The translations under genes were made by a program, and so were the position numbers. Positions 15,061-22,075 of a DNA stretch of 27,106 bases are shown piece after piece; the stretch's first letter is position 1; every line of letters begins with the position of its first letter. The stretch covers positions 1-27,106 of the forward strand of contig JALFGI010000325.1 of the NCBI GenBank assembly GCA_022777455.1. The letters run 5' to 3'. The notes under the pieces are model-generated. The model worked only from the letters and a program-made list of their open reading frames with translations, ran no database searches and had not been told where the DNA came from. The stretch is from Clostridiales bacterium. Its GTDB lineage: Bacteria > Bacillota_A > Clostridia > Oscillospirales > Oscillospiraceae.

Positions 15061-15972
15061 TTACTGACGGAGCTTGGGATCCAGCGCGTCACGCAGACCA
15101 TCACCCAGCAGATTGAATGCCATCACGATGATACACAGCACCAGGCAGGGGAACAGCAGCTGTGTGGGATAGAAGTCGATGGTTTGCTGTCCCAGGGAGA
15201 TGAGAACGCCAAGGCTGATTTCCGGGGCGGTCAGACCGATGCCCAGGAAGCTCAGGCCGGCCTCCGTAAAGATGAAGCCGGGAATGGCGGTGGATGCGTT
15301 CAGAATCAGAATGCCCAGCATGTTGGTTACATAGTGCTTGGAGATGATGCGCATGGGGCTGGCACCCAGCACTTCGGCAGCATAGACGTACTCGGTTTCC
15401 TTCAGCTGCTTGATCATGCCCCGCACCTGCCGGGCTGTGGAGCACCAGGCGGTGATGCTCAGGGCAACCAGCAGGGCGAACAGGTTGTTGCCAAGGATCA
15501 TCATGATCAGAATGGTGAGCAGCAGACTGGGAAGGGAATTGATCACCTCGATGATTCGCATCATCAAATCATCTACCCAGCCGCCGAAATGGGCCATGAT
15601 GGCGCCGTAGATGGTTCCCACCACAAGCTTCAGTGCGGTGGCCACCAGGGCGATGATGATGGAAGCCCGGGCACCCATCCAAACGCGGGAGAACAGGTCA
15701 CGGCCCAGGTAATCGGTGCCGAACCAGTACTCCGCGCTGCAGCCCCGGTTCTTCATTTTCACGTTCTTGGTGATGAAGTCATAGCCCCGGATATAGGGCC
15801 CGATGATGCACATGATGATCAGAATCACCAGAACCACCAGAGAGGCCATGGCGACGGGATTCTTTTTCAGTCTTCGCCAGGCGTCCTGCCAGTAGGAGAT
15901 GGTGGGCCGGTCGATGCGGTTGGCTTCTTCCAGCGTGTAGCCTACGACCTGAAAATCTTCGGGTTTATACAT
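15061..15972 (-). CDS. ABC transporter permease, OppC/DppC type
   Basis: A 303-residue permease with the OppC N-terminal domain (SYWQDAWRRLKKNPVAMASLVVLVILIIMC), the diagnostic FGTDYLGRDLFSRVWMGARAS, the EAA-type loop EYVYAAEVLGASPMRIISKHYVTNM and the standard C-terminus FNLLGDGLRDALDPKLRQ. Six membrane helices are expected. GGAG lies 10 nt before the ATG. It follows the OppB-type gene by 18 bp. Confidence 0.95.
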   Translation of the reverse strand: MYKPEDFQVVGYTLEEANRIDRPTISYWQDAWRRLKKNPVAMASLVVLVILIIMCIIGPYIRGYDFITKNVKMKNRGCSAEYWFGTDYLGRDLFSRVWMGARASIIIALVATALKLVVGTIYGAIMAHFGGWVDDLMMRIIEVINSLPSLLLTILIMMILGNNLFALLVALSITAWCSTARQVRGMIKQLKETEYVYAAEVLGASPMRIISKHYVTNMLGILILNASTAIPGFIFTEAGLSFLGIGLTAPEISLGVLISLGQQTIDFYPTQLLFPCLVLCIIVMAFNLLGDGLRDALDPKLRQ

Positions 15973-15990
15973 AGAGCAGCATCTCCTTTC

Positions 15991-16950
15991 TCAGCGGCGT
16001 TTTTTGCTGGGCAGCTGAATCCGGGGATCCACCACCACATAAAGAATGTCGGTGACAAACAGCACCAAAATATACAAAATGGAAATCAGCACCGTCTCAC
16101 CCAGAACAATGGAAAGGTCCTGGTTGTTCACGGCGGTGACATAGTACTGGCCGATGCCGGGGATGGCATAGATGCTCTCAATGAAGAACGAACCGGTGAT
16201 GCACATGGCTACGGACATAGGCAGCTGGGTCATCACGGGGATGAAGGCATTGCGCAGGATATGCCGGCGGATGATCTGCCCCTGGGACAATCCCTTGGAC
16301 TCTGCGGTGAGCACATACTCCTGATTGACCACATCCAGCATGGAGGTCTTCAGAAGACGGGCATAGGTGGCAATGTAGGAGAAGCAGCCGGTGAGGGTGG
16401 GCAGCACGGTGTATTTCCAGCCGCCAAACCACAGCTCCGAGCCGCTGGGCCAGCCGATGGTGGGCAGCCAACGCAGGGTACCGGCAAAAATCTTCTGGAG
16501 CATCAGGCCGAAGATCAAATGGGGAATGGAGATGAACAGCACCGATAGCGTGACCACAAAGTAATCCACCCAGGTGCCCCGCTTCATGGCGGCGGCAATG
16601 CCCAGCAGCAGTCCCACGGAAACGCCCAGCAGCATCTGCTGGATACCCAGGCGAGCCGATACCGGCAGACGGGTCTTCAGCAGGCCGGTGACTGTCTGAC
16701 CGGCATAGACGAAGGATTCGCCGAAATCGCCCATGCACATTTTCTTCATGGTCAGGGCATAGCGTTCCATAATCGGCTTGTCAAGGCCGTAGCGCTGATA
16801 CAGCGCGGTACGGCTGGCTTCCGGCAGATGGTCTGCCCGCTCGGTCAGCGGATCGCCGGGGACGGCTTCCAGCAGAAAGAATGTGGCAGTTGCGATCAGA
16901 AAGAGTGTGAGCAGCAGTTCAAAAAACCGCCGGATCGTGTATCGTAGCAT
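15991..16950 (-). CDS. ABC transporter permease, OppB/DppB type
   Basis: A 319-residue permease. The first helix with EAVPGDPLTERADHL, the loop EYVLTAESKGLSQGQIIRRHILRNAFIPVMTQL and the C-terminal TDILYVVVDPRIQLPSKKRR are family hallmarks. The arginine-rich FGESFVYAGQTVTGLLKTRLPVSARLG segment is as in OppB. AGGAGG lies 8 nt before the ATG. It is separated from the binding-protein gene by 80 bp that hold a strong hairpin, which likely lowers its expression relative to the binding protein. Confidence 0.95.
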   Translation of the reverse strand: MLRYTIRRFFELLLTLFLIATATFFLLEAVPGDPLTERADHLPEASRTALYQRYGLDKPIMERYALTMKKMCMGDFGESFVYAGQTVTGLLKTRLPVSARLGIQQMLLGVSVGLLLGIAAAMKRGTWVDYFVVTLSVLFISIPHLIFGLMLQKIFAGTLRWLPTIGWPSGSELWFGGWKYTVLPTLTGCFSYIATYARLLKTSMLDVVNQEYVLTAESKGLSQGQIIRRHILRNAFIPVMTQLPMSVAMCITGSFFIESIYAIPGIGQYYVTAVNNQDLSIVLGETVLISILYILVLFVTDILYVVVDPRIQLPSKKRR

Positions 16951-16969
16951 TCCTTGTCCCTCCTATGGC

Positions 16970-17001
16970 AAGAAAGGGGCTGTAGGAACAGCCCCTTTCT
17001 T
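16970..17001 (-). terminator. Intercistronic hairpin between oppA-like and oppB-like genes
   Basis: A perfect 14-bp stem of AAGAAAGGGGCTGT and its complement around a 4-nt loop. On the minus strand there is no T tract after it apart from the stem's own TTTCTT, so it is probably a partial terminator or mRNA 3'-end stabiliser. It sits just before the ribosome site of the permease gene. Confidence 0.7.
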
Positions 17002-17012
17002 TTAATCACGAG

Positions 17013-17028
17013 ATCCGTTCGAACGGAT
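17013..17028. repeat. Perfect 16-bp palindrome after the oppA-like stop codon
   Basis: ATCCGTTCGAACGGAT is fully self-complementary and begins two bases after the stop codon of the binding-protein gene. It may be an extra small hairpin, or a protein-binding site inside the operon. Confidence 0.55.
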
Positions 17029-17030
17029 GC

Positions 17031-18680
17031 TTACTCTTCCACGTAGCAGATGGTGAATTCCGCGCTGGCGCCGAAGGAAGAGGTGCGGTAATCCTTCACC
17101 CGATTCTGCAGCAGCACCTGCTTGGTGGCGTAGTAGATGGGAGCGAAACCGCAGTCCTCCAGCAGGTAAATCTCTTCCATCTCGGTGTAGACGGCCAGAC
17201 GCTTGGCCATATCGGTCTCACCGGTGAGGGAGTCGCACAGCTCATCGAACTTCGCGTTGCTGTAACCGGCCATGGAGGTGCCGTAAGCATTGGTGTACAC
17301 GGTGTACAGGAAGTCCATGGGATCGTTGTAGTCGGCATACCAGCCGCTCATGAAGAAGTCGTAGTTGCCTTCGTTGCGCTCGGCAATGAACAGCTTGCTG
17401 TCGCCGGCGATGTTCAGCTCAACCTTGATGCCCAGAGCCTCTTCCAGAGACTGCTGCAGGTACTCACGCTCGGCCACGGCGGCGGTGGTGGAACCGTTGG
17501 TCAGGAAGCTCAGAGTGATGTCGCTCATGGGGGTGGTGACGCCCAGCTCGTCCAGGCCCTCCTGGAACAGAGCGCGCAGAGCCTCGTAGTCACCGGTGTA
17601 GGCGGAAGCCTCTTCCTGGATGATTTCGCCCACCTGGCTGCGGAAGGAAGTGCCATTGAAGGTGATGGCAGGAGCAACATAGCTGTAAGCGGGCTTGTAA
17701 GCGCCGTAAACGGCATCGATCATCTCTTCACGGTCGATGGCGTAGGAGATGGCCTTGCAGATCTTGGCATTGCCCATCAGGCCGGAGGGACCGTTGTTCA
17801 GACGGTTGAACCGCAGACCCTGGGTGCCGGGATAGTCGGTGACCAGGTACTGGTACTTGCCCTCGGCAGCTTCCTTGGCGAATTTGATGGCGTAATCGCC
17901 GGTGGGCTGGTACTGATCCAGCTCGCCGTTTTCAAACATGGTGGCAGCGGTGGACTCCTGGGGAACGATCAGCCAGGTGACGGTATCCAGATGTACGTTC
18001 TCGGCATCCCAGTAGTAGGGGTTCTTGGTCCAGACCATGGAGTTGTCTTCCACCAGCTCGCTCATGCAGAAGGGGCCGTTGTAGACGCACAGCTTCCAGT
18101 CGGTGCCCCAGGCTTCGCCGGCGGCCTCAGCCAGGTCCTGACGGGTGGGGTAGGTGGGAGTGGCGACCAGCTTGCTCTCGAAGGTGGGATCGGCGACCTT
18201 CAGCGTGATCTGCAGGGTGTAGTCATCCAGAGCAACGACGCCCACGTCTTCCACGGAGCCTTCGCCGTTGTAGTACTCTTCGGCACCCACAACGCCGAAC
18301 AGGAAGGAGGCGTAGTCATAGTTGTAAGAGGGGGTCAGCAGGCGGGTCCAGCCGTAGACATAGTCCTTGGCGGTGACGGGCACGCCATCGGACCAGCAGG
18401 CGTTCTGACGCAGGTGGTAGGTGTAGACGGTGCCGTCCTCGGACACGTCAACGCTCTCGGCGCCGGCCAGGATGAAGTGCTCACCTTCGGAGTCGGCCAC
18501 GTTGCGGTACAGGCCGTCGTAGCAGGCAGCCATCATCCAGCGCCAACCCATGTCCTGGACATCGTAGTTGTTGCCGAAGGCTGTGGTACGGACGTTGACG
18601 TTCTGCTCAGCGAAAGCGGCCATGCTCATGCAGCCGACAATCATCAGAAGAGCCAGAACGAGGGATACGAATTTTTTCAT
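17031..18680 (-). CDS. Peptide ABC transporter substrate-binding lipoprotein, OppA type
   Basis: A 549-residue binding protein. The leader MKKFVSLVLALLMIVGC contains a lipobox (IVGC, Cys17), so it is probably a membrane-anchored lipoprotein. An alternative AFA/E signal peptidase I site follows closely. The mature part shows the OppA pattern: VYTYHLRQNACWSDGVPVTAKDYVYGWTRLL, YPTRQDLAEAAGEAWGTD, YNGPFCMSEL, then NAKICKAISYAIDREEMID and FFMSGWYADYNDPMDFL. The ACWSDGxPVTAxDYVYGWxR line is the classic SBP family 5 signature for oligopeptide binders. ATG 18680 has AAGGAGG at 8 nt. It is first in a six-gene operon with its own promoter. Oligopeptides are the likely ligands. Confidence 0.93.
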   Translation of the reverse strand: MKKFVSLVLALLMIVGCMSMAAFAEQNVNVRTTAFGNNYDVQDMGWRWMMAACYDGLYRNVADSEGEHFILAGAESVDVSEDGTVYTYHLRQNACWSDGVPVTAKDYVYGWTRLLTPSYNYDYASFLFGVVGAEEYYNGEGSVEDVGVVALDDYTLQITLKVADPTFESKLVATPTYPTRQDLAEAAGEAWGTDWKLCVYNGPFCMSELVEDNSMVWTKNPYYWDAENVHLDTVTWLIVPQESTAATMFENGELDQYQPTGDYAIKFAKEAAEGKYQYLVTDYPGTQGLRFNRLNNGPSGLMGNAKICKAISYAIDREEMIDAVYGAYKPAYSYVAPAITFNGTSFRSQVGEIIQEEASAYTGDYEALRALFQEGLDELGVTTPMSDITLSFLTNGSTTAAVAEREYLQQSLEEALGIKVELNIAGDSKLFIAERNEGNYDFFMSGWYADYNDPMDFLYTVYTNAYGTSMAGYSNAKFDELCDSLTGETDMAKRLAVYTEMEEIYLLEDCGFAPIYYATKQVLLQNRVKDYRTSSFGASAEFTICYVEE

Positions 18681-18701
18681 GAAATAACCTCCTTGTGTTT
18701 C

Positions 18702-18730
18702 CGACAAAGCCATATGTATTTTCGACAAAG
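18702..18730. promoter_or_regulatory. Direct repeat in the opp leader, 21-bp period
   Basis: CGACAAAG occurs at 18702-18709 and 18723-18730, each within a longer similar stretch (TTTCCGACAAAGCCATATGTAT and the matching TTTTCGACAAAGTC copy). The 21-bp period equals two helical turns. The repeats lie between the predicted transcription start near 18732 and the ribosome site, a position suited to a repressor. Confidence 0.5.
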
Positions 18731-18738
18731 TCAAACAT

Positions 18739-18767
18739 ATTTTAACATTGTATGAAGATCTTGTCAA
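18739..18767 (-). promoter_or_regulatory. Promoter of the opp-type operon
   Basis: On the minus strand a consensus TTGACA (18767-18762), a 17-bp spacer and TAAAAT (18744-18739). The leader to ATG 18680 is about 52 nt. Confidence 0.82.
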
Positions 18768-18803
18768 TCCAAAACCGGGGAAAATGTATTTATGTGTCGA
18801 ATT

Positions 18804-20075
18804 TCACTCGGTCATGATGCGCAGAATTTCCTGATCGGTTTCCATCATGCCGTCGGAACCCAGCCGGGCGATATTGCGGATGGTATTTTCCACGCCCTTG
18901 GAAACGATGCCGTCGCCGCCGTAAAACTGCTGGCCGTTGCAGTACATATCGTAGCCCAGGAAGGCTGCGTCCAGGGCGGCGGCAATTTTGGCTGCGCAGG
19001 AAGGCTTGGCGCCGTCGCAGACCACGCCGGAAATGGTGGCCAGGGAGTTGACCAGAGTGTGGGCGATCACGTCGATCCGGCCGCCCTCCAGGTAGGCGAT
19101 GCCACAGCCGGCGGCACAGCCGGCGCTGATGGCGCCGCAGTAGGCGGAGAGGGGACCGATGCCGGTTTTGATGTGGATGGCCAGCAGGTTGGATACCAGC
19201 AGCGCCCGGTACACTTGCTCCCGGTCCGCGCCGATGGACCGGGCGTATTCCACCACGGGGACGCTGACGGTGATGCCCTGGTTTCCGCTGCCGGAGTTGA
19301 TCACCACGGGCAGTTCACAGCCGCTCATACGGGCATCGCTGCCGGCGGCGGCCATGGCTTTTGCTCTGGAGCGCACGTCCGTATGTCCGGAGGCCAGAAT
19401 CACGCTGCCCACATTGGCACCCCAGTTGCCCCGCAGTCCCTCCTGGGCGATGGCCATGTTGTATTCGATCTGACGGTCCAGCAGCGCAGATACCCGGCTG
19501 ACGTCCACCGTGTCCGCAAATTCGATGATGTCCGCCACGGTGAGTTTGCCGGTGTCCGTTCTGCGGGTGCCGCCTTCTTCCAGAATCTTTTCCTCGGAGA
19601 AGAGCACCTGGCCGTTGCGTTCGATGTAAGAGACGTTGGTATGGTGGCGGGAAATCCGGACGGCTGCAGAATCCTTTCCCCGTTGGGCGGTGATGAGGAT
19701 GTCCAGCTTGTCACAGTCCCGCATGGGAACCACCCGGATGGGGGTACAGTCCATATATTCCCGGATTTTCCCAATCTCCTCCGGAGTGACTTCGGAGATC
19801 ACTTCCAGCTCCCGATCCTCCCGGCCCGCAACCACGCCGGCGGCAGCGGCGGCCTCAATGCCCTTCAGCCCGCCGGTGTGGGGGACGATCACACTTTTTA
19901 CATTTTTAATAATGTTGCCGCTGCAGCCCACGGTGATTCGCTCCGGCAGACCGCCCAGCACGCTGCGTACCTTTGCGGCGCAATAGGAGATGGCGATGGG
20001 CTCGGTACATCCCATGGCGGGAACCAACTCTTCGGCAAGGATATCCAGATAAAGTCCTGCTAGCGCTTCTGTCAT
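18804..20075 (-). CDS. cyuA: L-cysteine desulfidase, CyuA/UPF0597 family
   Basis: A 423-residue enzyme related to the serine dehydratase alpha domain, which breaks L-cysteine into pyruvate, ammonia and sulfide. Family motifs are PAMGCTEPIAISYCAAK near the N-terminus, SGSGNQGITVSVPV in the middle and VCDGAKPSCAAK near the end. Cys23, Cys313, Cys353 and Cys360 are spaced like the predicted iron-sulfur ligands of characterised family members. It is cytoplasmic and of normal length. ATG 20075 has AGAGG at about 8 nt, and a promoter lies at 20135-20162. It is upstream of and on the same strand as the peptide transporter operon, but that operon has its own promoter. Cysteine released from imported peptides could be its substrate. 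A broader role as a serine or other amino-acid lyase cannot be excluded. Confidence 0.92.
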   Translation of the reverse strand: MTEALAGLYLDILAEELVPAMGCTEPIAISYCAAKVRSVLGGLPERITVGCSGNIIKNVKSVIVPHTGGLKGIEAAAAAGVVAGREDRELEVISEVTPEEIGKIREYMDCTPIRVVPMRDCDKLDILITAQRGKDSAAVRISRHHTNVSYIERNGQVLFSEEKILEEGGTRRTDTGKLTVADIIEFADTVDVSRVSALLDRQIEYNMAIAQEGLRGNWGANVGSVILASGHTDVRSRAKAMAAAGSDARMSGCELPVVINSGSGNQGITVSVPVVEYARSIGADREQVYRALLVSNLLAIHIKTGIGPLSAYCGAISAGCAAGCGIAYLEGGRIDVIAHTLVNSLATISGVVCDGAKPSCAAKIAAALDAAFLGYDMYCNGQQFYGGDGIVSKGVENTIRNIARLGSDGMMETDQEILRIMTE

Positions 20076-20134
20076 GAAAAAGACCTCTCAATCTCAGTTT
20101 TTCACGGTGGCGGGGTCACCCGTTTATACGACTT

Positions 20135-20162
20135 ATTATGACAGATAATCCGCAGTTGTCAA
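20135..20162 (-). promoter_or_regulatory. Promoter of the cysteine desulfidase gene
   Basis: On the minus strand TTGACA (20162-20157), a 16-bp spacer and CATAAT (20140-20135). It gives a leader of about 55 nt to ATG 20075. Confidence 0.72.
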
Positions 20163-20200
20163 TTATGAAGTTTTTGAGGCGAATTCAGCGGAGAGGTTTA

Positions 20201-20364
20201 AGGCAACACCGCATAATGGGGCAAGGAGATTCGGCGAGAGATTTTGACCCGAGCGAAAGTATGGAAAATGTGGGAATACTGGATGAATTTCCCATTTTTC
20301 ATACTGCACGATTGGGGCAAAAGATCCGCCGAAGCCCGCCGCTCCCATTGTGCGGTGTTGCCCT
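20201..20364. repeat. 164-bp palindromic interspersed element
   Basis: The ends are inverted copies of GGCAACACCGCAYAATGGG (left from 20202; right complement ending near 20363) with one mismatch. Inside, further inverted pieces continue, for example TTCGGCG with CGCCGAA and TTTTGACCC with GGGGCAAAA, towards a centre near 20280. The whole can fold into one long imperfect stem. It has no transposase and looks like a non-autonomous repeat (MITE-like). Frames across it are not credible genes. Confidence 0.75.
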
Positions 20365-20527
20365 AGTATAAAAAGGAGATTGACGGATTTGCGGGAAGTA
20401 TTGGAGCAATGTATCCCTGTCTGAAGAAGATGATGAAAAGATACGGTTTTGTGATCTTCGGAACAGATATGCCAGTTTGCCTGCGTTCCGGAATACATGA
20501 AATTACCTTTCGCCGGTGCAAAAAAAT

Positions 20528-20552
20528 CCCCCGTCCCGTAAGAGACAGGGGG
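20528..20552 (-). terminator. Terminator after the tRNA-Leu remnant
   Basis: CCCCC with GTC pairs with GAC and GGGGG, with a one-base bulge. On the minus strand it is followed by ATTTTTTT. It lies just after the partial tRNA 3' end at 20557-20578. Confidence 0.72.
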
Positions 20553-20556
20553 AAAA

Positions 20557-20578
20557 TGGTGCCGGTGACCGGACTCGA
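20557..20578 (-). pseudogene. tRNA-Leu 3'-end remnant (22 nt)
   Basis: These 22 bases are identical to the 3' end of the tRNA-Leu at 20709-20794, covering part of the T arm, the acceptor strand and the CCA. The copy has no anticodon arm or 5' half, and the sequence beyond it is unrelated. It is followed by its own terminator, as a tRNA gene would be. It is either the remains of a second tRNA-Leu or a recombination-generated end. Confidence 0.75.
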
Positions 20579-20594
20579 TTACATTATGGTGCCA

Positions 20595-20636
20595 GCGTCG
20601 TCAAGCCGACGCCGAGAGACAGTCCACCGGACTGTC
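20595..20636. repeat. Two adjacent hairpins between tRNA remnant and tRNA-Leu
   Basis: GCGTCG-TCAAGC-CGACGC (20595-20612) and GACAGTCC-ACC-GGACTGTC (20618-20636) are perfect stems. They fill the space where the missing part of the second tRNA would lie, so they may belong to a small inserted repeat. Confidence 0.55.
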
Positions 20637-20675
20637 CCATTTAGATAGGTTCGAGTCCGAGCTCTTTACCAACGA

Positions 20676-20703
20676 AAAAGCACCCCCCACGGGGGGTGCT
20701 TTT
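20676..20703 (-). terminator. Terminator of tRNA-Leu
   Basis: A 13-bp stem, AAAAGCACCCCCC with GGGGGGTGCTTTT, just after the tRNA on the minus strand. The T tract is part of the stem and continues as TTTTTCG. Confidence 0.85.
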
Positions 20704-20708
20704 CTTGT

Positions 20709-20794
20709 TGGTGCCGGTGACCGGACTCGAACCGGTACGCTGTCGCCAGCGGTGGATTTTGAGTCCACTACGTCTACCATTCCATCACACCGGC
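20709..20794 (-). tRNA. tRNA-Leu (anticodon CAA)
   Basis: The 86-nt minus-strand gene includes an encoded CCA. The acceptor stem GCCGGTG pairs with CACCGGC and the discriminator base is A. The anticodon stem GTGGA/TCCAC encloses the loop CTCAAAA, giving anticodon CAA, which reads UUG. A long variable arm (CGCTGGCGACAGCG) marks a class II tRNA, and the T arm contains GGTTCGAGTCC. It has its own promoter and terminator. Confidence 0.95.
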
Positions 20795-20806
20795 TTTTAC
20801 CGTGAT

Positions 20807-20835
20807 AATATACCATAACTGCGGGGGAAATGCAA
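20807..20835 (-). promoter_or_regulatory. Promoter of tRNA-Leu
   Basis: On the minus strand TTGCAT (20835-20830), a 17-bp spacer and TATATT (20812-20807), ending 12 bp before the tRNA. Confidence 0.72.
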
Positions 20836-20892
20836 GAGAAAAGTTTCGAGTGCGCCTTAATAAAAAGACAAGAATTGGGCAGCAGGTATTGC

Positions 20893-20921
20893 TTGACAGA
20901 TTGTGAGGGGTGGTCTATAAT
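20893..20921 (+). promoter_or_regulatory. Promoter of the sortase gene
   Basis: A full consensus TTGACA (20893-20898), 17-bp spacer and TATAAT (20916-20921), about 50 bp before the sortase start codon. Confidence 0.88.
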
Positions 20922-20973
20922 GGGTGATATCGATTTCCAAAGGAAAGAAAAACCAAAAATTGGAGGGAATGCC

Positions 20974-21897
20974 ATGAAAAAAGGACTATTTGTAGTATTA
21001 GTTCTGGTTTTGGCTGTTGCGTTTGCTGCCAGTGCGATTTATCTGGCGGCATATTTTACGGACAGCGCCAAGAGCCAGATGGCGGATAACGACCGGGCGG
21101 ACAAAGTCAGCCAGATGCGCCAGGAATACACCGAAAGCCAGACCACCCAGGCAACAGAGACCACTGAGCCCCAGGCCACCGCAGGCGCAGACCCCACGGA
21201 GACTTCCTTCAATCCCTATGGCACCCCCGGTGTCAGCGGATACGAGGATGAGTACTTTACTCCCGATGAGCTGGAGCCGGAAAATATTCCGGAACGTCCG
21301 GTGCTCCAGAGCGGAAGCGATCTGCTGCCCTGGTATCAGGAGCTCCACAATGAGAATCCGGATATGATCGGCTGGCTGGAGATTCAGGATTCCAAAATCA
21401 ACTACCCCGTGATGCAGACCTCGTTGGACAACCCCAACTACTATCTGTACCGGGACTTCGACAAGAATGAATCCTACCGCGGCTGCATCTATGCCCGGGA
21501 GGAATGCGACGTCTTCAAGCCCAGCGACAACATCACCCTGTTTGGCCACAACATGAAGGACGGCAGTATGTTCGCCTACCTGGGCAACTACTACAACAAG
21601 TCCACCTGGGAAGAGAATCCTCTGATTTTCTTCGATACCCTTACCGAGTCCCATGTCTACAAGATCTTTGCCGTGTTTAAGACCTCCGGCACCGACGGCG
21701 TGGGCTTCGCCTACCACCTGATGGCGGATGCGGAAAACGAGGAGGAGTTCAACCAGTTCGTTGCCACCTGCAAGGAGCTGGCCTTCTACGATACCGGCAT
21801 TACCCCCGTCTATGGCGACAAGCTGCTGTGCCTGTCCACCTGCGAGTACACCATCGACAATGGCCGGTTCGTGGTCGCTGCTGTCCGGATTACCTGA
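20974..21897 (+). CDS. srtB: Class B sortase
   Basis: A 307-residue membrane-anchored transpeptidase. An N-terminal helix (residues 5-27) is followed by a Thr/Gln/Glu-rich, low-complexity stalk (about 45-75, QTTQATETTEPQATAG), then the catalytic barrel. The active site is complete: His192 in LFGHNM, Cys290 in LSTCEY and Arg298 in GRFVVAAV. The LSTC motif and the NYPVMQTSLDNPNYYLYRDFDKNES segment are class B features. ATG 20974 has GGAGG at about 7 nt; a longer upstream frame starts before the promoter and cannot be used. No protein with a sorting signal is encoded in this window, so its substrate lies elsewhere. It probably joins a surface protein to peptidoglycan. Confidence 0.93.
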   Translation: MKKGLFVVLVLVLAVAFAASAIYLAAYFTDSAKSQMADNDRADKVSQMRQEYTESQTTQATETTEPQATAGADPTETSFNPYGTPGVSGYEDEYFTPDELEPENIPERPVLQSGSDLLPWYQELHNENPDMIGWLEIQDSKINYPVMQTSLDNPNYYLYRDFDKNESYRGCIYAREECDVFKPSDNITLFGHNMKDGSMFAYLGNYYNKSTWEENPLIFFDTLTESHVYKIFAVFKTSGTDGVGFAYHLMADAENEEEFNQFVATCKELAFYDTGITPVYGDKLLCLSTCEYTIDNGRFVVAAVRIT

Positions 21898-21907
21898 TAA
21901 GTACAAA

Positions 21908-21937
21908 GGGGGCTGTTCACCGGGGTGAGCGGCCCCC
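21908..21937 (+). terminator. Hairpin after the sortase gene
   Basis: GGGGGC (21908-21913) pairs with GCCCCC (21932-21937), and GTTCAC/GTGAGC continues the stem inside. It begins 10 bp after the stop codon. The downstream T tract is weak. Confidence 0.65.
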
Positions 21938-21959
21938 TGAAACGTTCATATTTCGTCTA

Positions 21960-21988
21960 TTTACTTTTTCCCGAAAGAATGATACAAT
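21960..21988 (+). promoter_or_regulatory. Promoter of the FtsW/RodA-like gene
   Basis: TTTACT (21960-21965), 17-bp spacer and TACAAT (21983-21988), about 80 bp before the TTG start. Confidence 0.6.
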
Positions 21989-22075
21989 ACCCGTGTTCGT
22001 GTTCAATTATCCTGCTTTTTTAAATCCTTTTTTGAAAAACAGTTCCGTTGTCACACGCGGAAGGGAGGAGACCGC

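Noticed and set aside
14998..16548. A 516-residue plus-strand open frame
   Set aside because: It lies opposite the second permease pair. Composition is H/Q/D/G-rich without domains, so it is a shadow.
20163..20498. A 111-residue minus-strand open frame over the palindromic element
   Set aside because: It follows the inverted-repeat sequence and has no ribosome site. Such frames over interspersed repeats are a common annotation artefact.
20640..20672. A T-arm-like GGTTCGAGTCC followed by TTTACCA on the plus strand
   Set aside because: It looked like the 3' end of a plus-strand tRNA, but the T-stem bases do not pair and no acceptor or anticodon arm can be formed upstream.
20601..20975. A 124-residue minus-strand open frame
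   Set aside because: It runs through the tRNA-Leu and its terminator, so it cannot be a protein gene.
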